Shown here in pieces: positions 34,075 through 41,564 of a stretch of 45,568 bases of DNA. Below the pieces are notes generated by a model. It was given only the letters and a program-made list of their open reading frames with translations, ran no database searches and was not told the origin of the DNA. The position numbers were made by a program, and so were the translations under genes. Each line of letters opens with the position of its first letter. Position 1 is the first letter of the stretch. Source of the DNA: a virus; the IMG/VR virus record IMGVR_UViG_3300009008_000074, positions 1 through 45,568 of that record; one strand, given 5' to 3'.

Positions 34075-34691
34075 AACGATATCTCATAATTGGTTCAATA
34101 CTCTGCATGCTAGGTGGGGCATGCCCAGAAGATGAAAAATATAAAGTGCCTGAATATGATATGATTCGAGGCCCAGTTCGCATTGAGCCAAGAGATACAG
34201 CGGGAATTGCAGATCTACTCGAAGTTCAGTCATATCAAGTTTCATTTGTCAGAGATCGACTCTCCAGCCGCCAGACTGATAATGTACTAGAAGTGATGAA
34301 TGCTGCCAAGCTTTACAAGTATGATGTGCATGATCTTCTAGCGATTGCATTCAAGGAGTCTTCATTTCACAATGATGTAATATCAGATACCGGAGACGTC
34401 GGACTATTCCAGGTAAACTATCACTGGTGGGGAAAGAAACTTGGATACAAAGACTTTAGACACTTTTACCAGGCTAATATAGTTCCCAAAAGAAATGCCC
34501 GACATGCAATCGAAATACTCAGAACATTTTCTCCCAAAAAGGCATGCAAGGGAAATAATCTGTTTGCATGTTACAATGGCGGCCCCGGGTGGAAAATGTC
34601 CAAAAATGTTAGATACATCAAGCATTATCGTGACAACGTAGTAAAAACTCGTGACAACATAAAAAGGAATTACCCAGAATGGGCAAAGTAA
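34071..34691 (+). CDS. Lipoprotein lytic transglycosylase
   Basis: A 206-residue SLT-type enzyme that would cleave the glycan strands of peptidoglycan. The N-terminus is a lipoprotein signal (YLIIGSILCMLGGAC) with lipobox LGGAC and Cys18 as the modified residue. The catalytic Glu96 is in AFKESSF, followed by DTGDVGLFQVN and CYNGG, typical SLT motifs. Anchoring to a membrane implies action in the host periplasm, for lysis or for cell-wall remodelling. A GGAG ribosome site lies inside the preceding gene. It overlaps thyX by 13 bases. Confidence 0.85.
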   Translation: MKRYLIIGSILCMLGGACPEDEKYKVPEYDMIRGPVRIEPRDTAGIADLLEVQSYQVSFVRDRLSSRQTDNVLEVMNAAKLYKYDVHDLLAIAFKESSFHNDVISDTGDVGLFQVNYHWWGKKLGYKDFRHFYQANIVPKRNARHAIEILRTFSPKKACKGNNLFACYNGGPGWKMSKNVRYIKHYRDNVVKTRDNIKRNYPEWAK

Positions 34692-35395
34692 AGAATAAGT
34701 CAATTGAACTGTATGGTGACGGAATTGGCAAAGTCGACTACATTCAGCATATGGGGTCTGATCTAACGATTGCTAACTCTGCCCGCGTAAGCTTCGGGGC
34801 ACAAAAGAAAAGGCTAGACAATAAAGACAAAAAGCTAATCAAGTATTTGCTTAAACACAAGCATACAAGCGTTCTTGAGCACAACACAGTCACGTTCAGA
34901 TTCAAGGTTCCGCTCTACATCAGATCGCAGCATCACAGACATCGAACCTGGAGCTACAATGAAATCTCGAGAAGATACACGTCTGTTGATCTTAGGTTTT
35001 ATGAGCCTGAATCGTTTAGGACTCAACACGCATCAAATCGTCAATCAAGCAATAGCGATAACGTAAATCCAGAAATTGAATGGTCGGATGCAACTCACTA
35101 CGGCAAAAAAGCGTCTGAAGTTGTTAAAAAGCATCACAAATATTGCATGAAGCTATTCGAAGATCTGATGGAAGCTGGCGTCTGCAGGGAACAAGCACGA
35201 GGTGTTCTCCCGCAAAATGCATATACAGAATACTATGGAACTGTCAACCTCGGAAACTTGCTAAAATTTGTTGAGCTTAGAACACATGATGGGGCTCAAT
35301 GGGAAATCCAGCAAGTTGCAAATGCATGTTTAAAAATCGCTGAAGAATTATGGCCAGAAACAATCAAGGCTTATAAACAAATCCGTGAGCTATAG
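34679..35395 (+). CDS. thyX: Flavin-dependent thymidylate synthase ThyX
   Basis: A 238-residue enzyme converting dUMP to dTMP using FAD, NADPH and methylene-tetrahydrofolate. The full ThyX signature RHRxxSxNExSxR is present at residues 87-99 (RHRTWSYNEISRR), with LPQNAYTEYYGTVNLGNLLKFVELR and the QWEIQQVA helix downstream. It starts inside the end of the transglycosylase gene, with AAGGA 8 bases upstream. A second, divergent ThyX is encoded at 41565. Confidence 0.95.
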   Translation: MGKVKNKSIELYGDGIGKVDYIQHMGSDLTIANSARVSFGAQKKRLDNKDKKLIKYLLKHKHTSVLEHNTVTFRFKVPLYIRSQHHRHRTWSYNEISRRYTSVDLRFYEPESFRTQHASNRQSSNSDNVNPEIEWSDATHYGKKASEVVKKHHKYCMKLFEDLMEAGVCREQARGVLPQNAYTEYYGTVNLGNLLKFVELRTHDGAQWEIQQVANACLKIAEELWPETIKAYKQIREL

Positions 35396-35406
35396 GTAGA
35401 ATATTA

Positions 35407-35613
35407 ATGTCAAATGAAAAGGTTGATCATCCAAGCCACTACAATCAAGGCAAAATAGAAGTTATTGATGCTATTGATGATTGGGAATTAGGTTTTTATG
35501 AGGGCAATATAATAAAATATGTTGCAAGATATCAGCACAAAGAAGATCCAGTTGCAGATCTTAAAAAAGCAGCGTGGTATTTGAATAGATTGATTGAATT
35601 AAAGGAGAAGTAA
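35407..35613 (+). CDS. DUF3310 protein
   Basis: A 68-residue protein with the DUF3310 signature: HPSHYNQGKIEVIDAI near the N-terminus, then GNIIKYVARYQHK and DLKKAAWYLNRLIELK. The family is common in phages and is often called a nucleotide kinase-like protein, though its function is not settled. It lies within a nucleotide-metabolism cluster, directly before thioredoxin. Confidence 0.85.
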   Translation: MSNEKVDHPSHYNQGKIEVIDAIDDWELGFYEGNIIKYVARYQHKEDPVADLKKAAWYLNRLIELKEK

Positions 35614-35614
35614 A

Positions 35615-35923
35615 TTGGTAGAAGTTCTTACAGAGAAAAACTTTAAAGAGAGAACGTCAGATGGTCTAGTCTTGGTAAAGTTTGGAGCACCCTGGTGTGG
35701 CCCATGCAAGATGATTACTCCCACGCTGACAGAGATTTCAAGAAATCGAAATGATGTTGCAATTCTTGAGGTTGACACAGACGAGTCTCCTGCTCTTGCA
35801 TCACAATTCCAGATTCGAGGAATTCCAGCAATATTTGTCATGAAAGACGGGCAAGTACTTGAGCAAACATCTGGAATGACGAACAAAGACAAGATCAATG
35901 AAATGATTGATCGGTACATTTAA
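35615..35923 (+). CDS. Thioredoxin
   Basis: A 102-residue thioredoxin with the redox motif WCGPCK (about residues 27-32) and the cis-Pro loop RGIPAIF. It starts at TTG 35615, 7 bases after AAAGGAG. It probably re-reduces the phage ribonucleotide reductase at 27137. Its stop overlaps the start of the next small gene (TAATG). Confidence 0.93.
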   Translation: MVEVLTEKNFKERTSDGLVLVKFGAPWCGPCKMITPTLTEISRNRNDVAILEVDTDESPALASQFQIRGIPAIFVMKDGQVLEQTSGMTNKDKINEMIDRYI

Positions 35924-36081
35924 TGACATCGAACAATAAAGAGATGATTCGATTTGCAGGCATATGCTTTATTATCGGATCATTTTTTACATCAAGCACA
36001 GCAATACATACATTAGCTGATGTGTCAATGGTTGGCATTTTAGCAGAGTGGGCTTACAGCTCATACAAAAGAATTAGATAG
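35923..36081 (+). CDS. Small membrane protein
   Basis: A 52-residue protein coupled to thioredoxin by TAATG. It has a hydrophobic stretch (FAGICFIIGSFFTSSTA, about residues 11-27) and a moderately hydrophobic second half ending in a basic tail (YKRIR). One or two membrane spans are likely. No family is recognised; a holin-like role is possible but unsupported. Confidence 0.6.
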   Translation: MTSNNKEMIRFAGICFIIGSFFTSSTAIHTLADVSMVGILAEWAYSSYKRIR

Positions 36082-36089
36082 GAACTAAC

Positions 36090-36320
36090 ATGGCAAAGAA
36101 AATTTATAGACTTGATGATGAGGTAGTTGCAGAGGTCGCCCGGTCACTCCAGCGCGCCCTTTTAACCGGAACTGACATTGTCGATCACATTCGTGCAATT
36201 GAGCTCAATGTAGCCCGAGGAACGGGAGCAATCCAGCTTAGTGCTGAGTATCTAGCTCGAACACAAGAGAATGACAATCGAATGGTCGACGAAGCCCAAG
36301 AGCTTACACTCGAGAACTAA
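36090..36320 (+). CDS. Small helical protein, unknown
   Basis: A 76-residue, largely helical, soluble protein (LDDEVVAEVARSLQRALLTGTDIVDHIRAIEL). TAGGAAC precedes the ATG. It sits between the membrane protein and an NTP pyrophosphatase gene. No family is recognised; its length and helices suggest a small DNA- or protein-binding factor, but nothing specific is seen. Confidence 0.65.
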   Translation: MAKKIYRLDDEVVAEVARSLQRALLTGTDIVDHIRAIELNVARGTGAIQLSAEYLARTQENDNRMVDEAQELTLEN

Positions 36321-36324
36321 TACA

Positions 36325-36702
36325 GTGACATATACAGACAGATTAGACTGTATCTTCCATTTGCAAGAAGCATTTATGAAGGATCTGTCTGATAAAAAAG
36401 AAAAGCTGCCAGAATGGCCCGTAGATCCAAGCGATAAAAAAGCCCAGCAGTTCATCAGGGATATCATTCATCGAGGCACAGAGGAATCGTATGAAGCTCT
36501 GGCGCACCTTAAGAACTGGAAGCCTCACAAACACACTGAAACTAAAGAGTTCAATAGGGCCGAGTTCCTAGAGGAAATGGTAGATGACTTTACCTATAAG
36601 CTCGAGGCTCTGATTCTAATGGGATATGACCCGCAAGAGTTCTTCGATGCGTTCTGCGACAAGAACCGAAAGAATTTAGATAGGGTAAACGGCGATTATT
36701 GA
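36325..36702 (+). CDS. All-alpha NTP pyrophosphatase (dimeric dUTPase/MazG-like)
   Basis: A protein of 125 residues if started at GTG 36325, which avoids overlap with the previous gene; ATG 36271 would overlap it and add 18 unconvincing residues. Helices carry acidic motifs typical of all-alpha NTP pyrophosphatases: RGTEESYEALAHLKNWKPHK and LEEMVDDFTYKLEALILMGY, ending FCDKNRKNLDRVNGDY. It probably hydrolyses a dNTP to dNMP plus pyrophosphate, perhaps dUTP or dCTP. The related N-terminal domain of the protein at 39868 is fused to a nucleotidase. Confidence 0.7.
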   Translation: MTYTDRLDCIFHLQEAFMKDLSDKKEKLPEWPVDPSDKKAQQFIRDIIHRGTEESYEALAHLKNWKPHKHTETKEFNRAEFLEEMVDDFTYKLEALILMGYDPQEFFDAFCDKNRKNLDRVNGDY

Positions 36703-36712
36703 TCTGATCTCG

Positions 36713-36719
36713 ATATTTA
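36713..36719 (+). promoter_or_regulatory. Candidate late promoter motif ATATTTA before tail fibre 1
   Basis: CGATATTTAATAATG lies 23 bases before the fibre ATG. It marks the change from metabolic genes back to virion genes and matches the motif before sheath and tube genes. Confidence 0.45.
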
Positions 36720-36735
36720 ATAATGTGAGATTATA

Positions 36736-38415
36736 ATGCCGCTTACTAAAATACACACTGATGACATATTGTCAGGCTCTATATCCGCAGGATCAATTGG
36801 GCCTGACATAGTCACAGGACAATCTGCTTCTACTAGCGCTGATGACAATGATCTAATTTTAATATATGATGATACTACATCTGCATTACGCAAGATGACA
36901 CGCGCCAATTTCACATCAGGCCTAGGCGGATCTTTAGACGTAGCTTATAATGCTGGAAGCGTTATAACAGCTGATACAGGGCCAGTCGAAATACAAGATA
37001 CCAGCAATACAAATGCTGTAACAACCCTTTTGAAATTAGCGGTCTCCGGCTCAGTCACAGGAGGCGGCGCCGCCGGCCCCGAGATACAGTTTACAATACC
37101 GGTTAGCGGCGGCTCAAAAATAGGATCTGCAATAAGAGGTGTTAAGTTTGCTTCAAGCACATCTGACTCAACTGGAGAAATGCAATTTCTTTGCTCAGAC
37201 AATGATGAGACGCTCGATCTAAGATTGAAAATGGATGGGACTGGGATAGCCGTTCAGGGTGCAGGGTCAACTCTAGCATATCCTAGTAGCGGCGACTCTT
37301 TTATTGTGGCATCCTCTGGGAATGACTATTCGATAGCAGTAACAAATTCAAATGGCAATGTAGGCATTGGCAATAGAAGTGCTGCAGAGTTGTTAGAGGT
37401 AGAAGACGGTACCGGCGCCACTACAATTCAGATTAACAATACTGCTACTAGCGGTGATCCACAATTAGCTTTTGCTCTTAGTGGAACTAAGAAGTTCACA
37501 ATGGGTGTTGATGACTCTGATTCTGACAAGTTTAAAATTGGAACAACAGCAGTTGCTACAAGCACAAGGTTGACAATAGATTCCTCTGGTAATGTCGGTA
37601 TAGGTGAAACAAGTCCATCATATAATCTTCATATATCTTCTACGGGTGATGCCGCGCTCTATCTTGAAGCAGATACAAACAATACACCTGAAGATGATAA
37701 TGCATTTATAAAATTATCCCAGGACAATACAGCAGTTCAATCAATCATAGGGTTGTGCGGAGCAACAAATAAGGATCCGGAGAACGTTACATACACGGGT
37801 GTCGTTAATAATAACATGCTTATTGGTACAACAACAAACTATGGTTTGCAGCTAGGTACAAACGATAACGTTAGAATGACGATTGAAAATTCGGGATACG
37901 TTGGAATAGGGGACACTTCCCCGTCATATCCCCTGTCTTTGTCAAATAGCAACTCCGCCGGTTATGTTGCGCAGTTTTATAACAGCTATAACGGCAGCGC
38001 CGGCGGACTATGGGTCAAAGCAGGTAATACATCATCAACAGGCTCTCCTCATCCACTCATAGTGCAGTCTTACAGTGGCACAAATCAATTCTACGTGCGT
38101 CAGGATGGCAAATACTATCACAGAGGATCGTCGGTGTCAACGGCAGACAGCAAGCGAGATATTATAGCATTGTCAGAAAATGCTGTTAATATGCTGAAGA
38201 ATATCCGAGTAGTTACATACAACTACATAGAAGACACAAATGACAGAGTTGCAAGAATTGGATTTATTGCAGATGACACTGACAACCAGCTGGCAATTGA
38301 TAGTCGACTTACCGACGGCGGAACAGGGTTTGATGTCCAAACAATTGTAGGAACATTAATAAAAGCAATTCAAGAACTAAATCAAAGAATCGAAACTTTA
38401 GAAAGCGGGAGCTAA
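36736..38415 (+). CDS. Tail fibre protein with S74-type C-terminal chaperone
   Basis: A 559-residue fibre-like protein. The N-terminal 70 residues (TKIHTDDILSGSISAGSIGPD ... LILIYDDTTSALRKMTRANFTSG) are shared with the next gene and may be the virion anchor. The middle has repeated VGIG..SP motifs (GNVGIGETSP, GYVGIGDTSP) typical of fibre or spike shafts. The last 90 residues resemble an intramolecular chaperone of the S74 class: ADSKRDIIALSENAVNMLKNIRVVTYNYIED, RIGFIADD and a C-terminal coiled coil (IQELNQRIETLESGS). It likely binds host receptors. Confidence 0.8.
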   Translation: MPLTKIHTDDILSGSISAGSIGPDIVTGQSASTSADDNDLILIYDDTTSALRKMTRANFTSGLGGSLDVAYNAGSVITADTGPVEIQDTSNTNAVTTLLKLAVSGSVTGGGAAGPEIQFTIPVSGGSKIGSAIRGVKFASSTSDSTGEMQFLCSDNDETLDLRLKMDGTGIAVQGAGSTLAYPSSGDSFIVASSGNDYSIAVTNSNGNVGIGNRSAAELLEVEDGTGATTIQINNTATSGDPQLAFALSGTKKFTMGVDDSDSDKFKIGTTAVATSTRLTIDSSGNVGIGETSPSYNLHISSTGDAALYLEADTNNTPEDDNAFIKLSQDNTAVQSIIGLCGATNKDPENVTYTGVVNNNMLIGTTTNYGLQLGTNDNVRMTIENSGYVGIGDTSPSYPLSLSNSNSAGYVAQFYNSYNGSAGGLWVKAGNTSSTGSPHPLIVQSYSGTNQFYVRQDGKYYHRGSSVSTADSKRDIIALSENAVNMLKNIRVVTYNYIEDTNDRVARIGFIADDTDNQLAIDSRLTDGGTGFDVQTIVGTLIKAIQELNQRIETLESGS

Positions 38416-38417
38416 TA

Positions 38418-39836
38418 ATGGGAACAACAGGAATACGCGGAACACAAATCAAAGATGAGACAGTCGAGTCAGTTGATATAGCATCAGGCTCAATCAAAAT
38501 GGGTGAACTCAGCACTGATATCATAACAAGTCAGACAGCTGAAACGTCTGTAGCTGACGGCGATCTAGTCTTGATTTATGATACATCAGCGTCAGCATTT
38601 AGAAAGATGACAAAGTCGAATTTCACGTCCGGAGTTACTGCAGATCCTGCGGGTTCTGACGGCCAGATTCAATATAATAACGGAGGATCCGCAGGGGGTG
38701 CTTCAGGGCTGTATTACGACGACGTCAATAATCGACTAGGCGTAGGGACCTCATCACCCGCAGCATTGCTCCACATAACCTCCTCTGCAGACGGAGATGT
38801 GCTATTTCGTGCAACGCCATATAACCAGTCAAATGATGGTCTTGTTGTAACTGATAGAGACGGTGCAACATATGTCACCCTTAACAAAGCAGGACAATCA
38901 ACATATCCGCTTGACGTAAACGGAAATATAAGAGGCATAGCATTTATTTCCACCGTTGATAGCACGAGTTACGGATTCAGGGTCGGACAATCCCAACACA
39001 CTCTATACGGAGTAGCAGAAGGAAACACAGATCAAGGAGCTGTCTTCCTGATGAAGAATAACGGGGGCTTAGTTATCAGCGGCAGTGATACATCTAGCCC
39101 TCTCCGCGTCCAATCACCAAGCAGTTCAAATATTTTAGTAGCATCAGGTTCTGGCAAGGTGGGAATAGGAACTGACTCCCCTGATAGAGCCCTTGATATT
39201 CTTGACGCATCAAATCCCCAGCTTCGATTAACACATACAGACAATACTGAGTATACAGATTTTCAAACTGACTCTTCTGGAAACCTAGCAATCGGATCGT
39301 CGGGTGATACTGTAGAGATCCAATATGGGGGATCGACTGCTGCGCTAGACATATTCAGTAAATCAACTGACGTTTATATTCGAGGAAAACAACAAGATAT
39401 TGATGTTAACTTTCAAGTTAACGACGGCGGATCAACAACGACAGTTTTAAATCTTGATGCTGCAAATTCTATGGCAAATATAGCTAAGTTCTTGTCATAC
39501 CAGTCAGTGACATACGATTTAGGCTCCGGAACAACATCAACAATTACTCCTACTGCCTCATGCCATTTATTGACTGCTACAACCATAACGGGTGATATGG
39601 GAGTGCATACAATTACATTAGCAAATGGAACTGTATCAGGTCAAGTTTTGCAATTAATTATGAATTCAACTACTAATAGCATAAACATTCAATTTGATGC
39701 AACAACGAATATCCAGGGAACGTGGTCGGGCGGAATAGGAATTCCAGCAGATGCAATCGGAGCTGCCCTGACGTTTATCTGGAATGGGTCATCATGGACG
39801 CTAATGAATAGCAACGGCTTAACAATGGCATCATAA
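38418..39836 (+). CDS. Tail fibre-like protein, paralogous N-terminus
   Basis: A 472-residue protein starting 3 bases after fibre 1. Its N-terminus (TQIKDETVESVDIASGSIK ... DLVLIYDTSASAFRKMTKSNFTSG) matches that of fibre 1. It also has shaft motifs (LGVGTSSP, VGIGTDSP) and a beta-rich C-terminus (about 360-472) different from S74, with no obvious chaperone. It probably attaches to the same virion site and offers a second binding tip, or forms a hetero-fibre. Confidence 0.72.
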   Translation: MGTTGIRGTQIKDETVESVDIASGSIKMGELSTDIITSQTAETSVADGDLVLIYDTSASAFRKMTKSNFTSGVTADPAGSDGQIQYNNGGSAGGASGLYYDDVNNRLGVGTSSPAALLHITSSADGDVLFRATPYNQSNDGLVVTDRDGATYVTLNKAGQSTYPLDVNGNIRGIAFISTVDSTSYGFRVGQSQHTLYGVAEGNTDQGAVFLMKNNGGLVISGSDTSSPLRVQSPSSSNILVASGSGKVGIGTDSPDRALDILDASNPQLRLTHTDNTEYTDFQTDSSGNLAIGSSGDTVEIQYGGSTAALDIFSKSTDVYIRGKQQDIDVNFQVNDGGSTTTVLNLDAANSMANIAKFLSYQSVTYDLGSGTTSTITPTASCHLLTATTITGDMGVHTITLANGTVSGQVLQLIMNSTTNSINIQFDATTNIQGTWSGGIGIPADAIGAALTFIWNGSSWTLMNSNGLTMAS

Positions 39837-39855
39837 ACATTTTTTAGACACATAA

Positions 39856-39861
39856 TATAAT
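39856..39861 (+). promoter_or_regulatory. -10 box exactly 6 bases before an ATG (leaderless candidate)
   Basis: TATAAT (39856-39861) is followed by CTTTAT and then ATG 39868, with no Shine-Dalgarno. This is the same TATAAT-N6-ATG layout as the polymerase gene at 18250. No convincing -35 is seen. Confidence 0.4.
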
Positions 39862-39867
39862 CTTTAT

Positions 39868-40833
39868 ATGATAGACAAACTAAACCTACAGCGGCTCTTC
39901 GAGGTCCAGAATGAATTTTCTGAACTGTTCAATAAAAGAAATGACCTAACCATAGGAGAAAGAGAAAAGCTCACACAGGAGTTCTCTCTGGCACTTCACA
40001 GTGAAATCTCGTCACTAATCAGCGAGATCAATTTCAAGAGTCACTCCCGAGACAAGAAGCAGGTTGTTGAAAACAGCATTCTATTTGAAGGTGTTGATAT
40101 CTTCCGCTATCTTCTGGCAATCTTAAATCTATGGGGGTTCTCGGCCGAGGACTTTGCACAAGCATTTGACGATAAAGAGAACTACCTCCAAGTCAAGTAT
40201 GTCAAGAATGCTCAAAAGTGGGAAGGTCAACCTGTAATTCTGGTTGATGCTGATGATGTTATTGTAGAGTTCAGAAAAGGATACAGTGATTATCTCAATT
40301 CACATGAAGGAATTACTGTTGATCCTGCCTCATCGGAATACTACTTTACCAGTGGTATTCCAAAAGAGTTGTATAATCCTGAGCAGCTATTCCAGGATTT
40401 TATTGACCAGCGCCGCCTAAAAAACCTCGAGGCTACAACATCAACAATTGAGGCTTTAAATGAACTATATGATCAAGGTTACTGGATTCAGATTCTAACT
40501 GCACGACCTTCCGCCAACAAGACATGTCAATATGACACCTACAGCTGGCTCGAGAATAGCGGACTCAAGTTTCACAAAGTTGACTTCTCGCCTGAAAAAA
40601 TGATCTGGGCAGCTCACAGCCCATACTACGATGAAGGAAAGATTGTCTGTGCAATTGACGATTCAGCCAAACATGCAATGGAATATGCAAAGCACGGAAT
40701 CAAGGTTGCAGCACCAGTTCAGCCCTATAATGGTGAGCTAGAAGGCGTTGACAATATTGTCATGTTCAAAACAGGTGAAGAATTAAGAGAAGTAGTGAAA
40801 CAATTCTCTCATTCACGAATATTTAGTATATGA
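39868..40833 (+). CDS. Fusion: all-alpha dNTP pyrophosphatase + 5'-nucleotidase-like HAD phosphatase
   Basis: A 321-residue two-domain protein. Residues 1-110 look like the dUTPase_2 all-alpha fold: LALHSEISSLISEINFKSHS (E46), FEGVDIFRYLLAILNLWG (E74, D77) and FAQAFDDKENYLQVKY. Residues 120-321 are a HAD phosphatase like deoxyribonucleotidases: VDADDV (D127, D129), ILTARPS, FSPEKM and AIDDSAKHAMEYAKHG. The fusion could take a dNTP to a deoxynucleoside in two linked steps. It overlaps the next HAD gene by 4 bases. Confidence 0.75.
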   Translation: MIDKLNLQRLFEVQNEFSELFNKRNDLTIGEREKLTQEFSLALHSEISSLISEINFKSHSRDKKQVVENSILFEGVDIFRYLLAILNLWGFSAEDFAQAFDDKENYLQVKYVKNAQKWEGQPVILVDADDVIVEFRKGYSDYLNSHEGITVDPASSEYYFTSGIPKELYNPEQLFQDFIDQRRLKNLEATTSTIEALNELYDQGYWIQILTARPSANKTCQYDTYSWLENSGLKFHKVDFSPEKMIWAAHSPYYDEGKIVCAIDDSAKHAMEYAKHGIKVAAPVQPYNGELEGVDNIVMFKTGEELREVVKQFSHSRIFSI

Positions 40834-41510
40834 TCAAAATTACAGTAAAAGAGTTACGAAGCTTAATCAGGGAATCTATGATGGATTTAAATCCTGATCT
40901 AAAACCAGATTGCGATACTTTTGCAGTCTTTGACTTTGATGAAACACTTGCTTTGACAAATTCAAGCGTTCTCGTTAAAAACAAAGAAGGCAAGACAATC
41001 AAGGAATTGTCTCCCGCAGAATATGCAATTTACAAAGAAGAGCCAGGTGAGGTATTCGACTTTAGTGAGTTTGATATTGTTAAAGATGGTCGTCCTACTC
41101 CTCTTATGAATATTTTGAGAGACGTTGCATCATGCGGCACTACAGCTGCTGCAATCCTTACAGCCCGAGGTCCCGCAGCGAAAGGTCCTATTAGAGACTT
41201 TCTTAAGACAATGGGCATAAAGCTGCAGATTATCGATACTGTAAATACATCAAATCCTCAAGCTAAGGCTGACAAGATTCGAGGATATGTAACGTCATTT
41301 ACACCACGAGTTCTTCACTTTTTTGAGGATTCACCCAAAAATATCGAAGCAGTTCGGCAGTTAGCAAAGAAAAATCCTGCAATGTCAAATGTTCAAATTG
41401 TGCTCCATCACATTGTTGATCCCGAGGGCGACATGAAGATCAATATTGAAGAGGTCGAGAACGAAGGAATGGAAGCAGTGACTGCCATAATTGATTCAAA
41501 CCACGTTTGA
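40830..41510 (+). CDS. HAD-family phosphatase
   Basis: A 226-residue protein with HAD motifs: FDFDETLA with D35 and D37, ILTARG (motif II) and FFEDSPKNIEAV (motif IV). The substrate is not predictable; it may be a nucleotide or polynucleotide end phosphate. An N-terminal helix (TVKELRSLIRESMMD) precedes the enzyme and resembles a helix in the protein at 20063. Such 'LRxxIRE' leaders are frequent in proteins of large marine phages and their purpose is unclear. The start overlaps the fusion gene by 4 bases. Confidence 0.72.
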   Translation: MIKITVKELRSLIRESMMDLNPDLKPDCDTFAVFDFDETLALTNSSVLVKNKEGKTIKELSPAEYAIYKEEPGEVFDFSEFDIVKDGRPTPLMNILRDVASCGTTAAAILTARGPAAKGPIRDFLKTMGIKLQIIDTVNTSNPQAKADKIRGYVTSFTPRVLHFFEDSPKNIEAVRQLAKKNPAMSNVQIVLHHIVDPEGDMKINIEEVENEGMEAVTAIIDSNHV

Positions 41511-41545
41511 ACATTACCTCCTGATAGCATATAATCATTTATAAT
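41507..41545 (+). promoter_or_regulatory. Candidate promoter before the second thyX
   Basis: TTGAAC (41507-41512) is 17 bases before TATAAT (41530-41535). A second TATAAT follows at 41540-41545. The -35 overlaps the stop codon of the HAD gene, and the extended TTGAACATT is identical to the one before SSB (20752). Confidence 0.5.
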
Positions 41546-41564
41546 AATTCATAAGGAGGCTACT

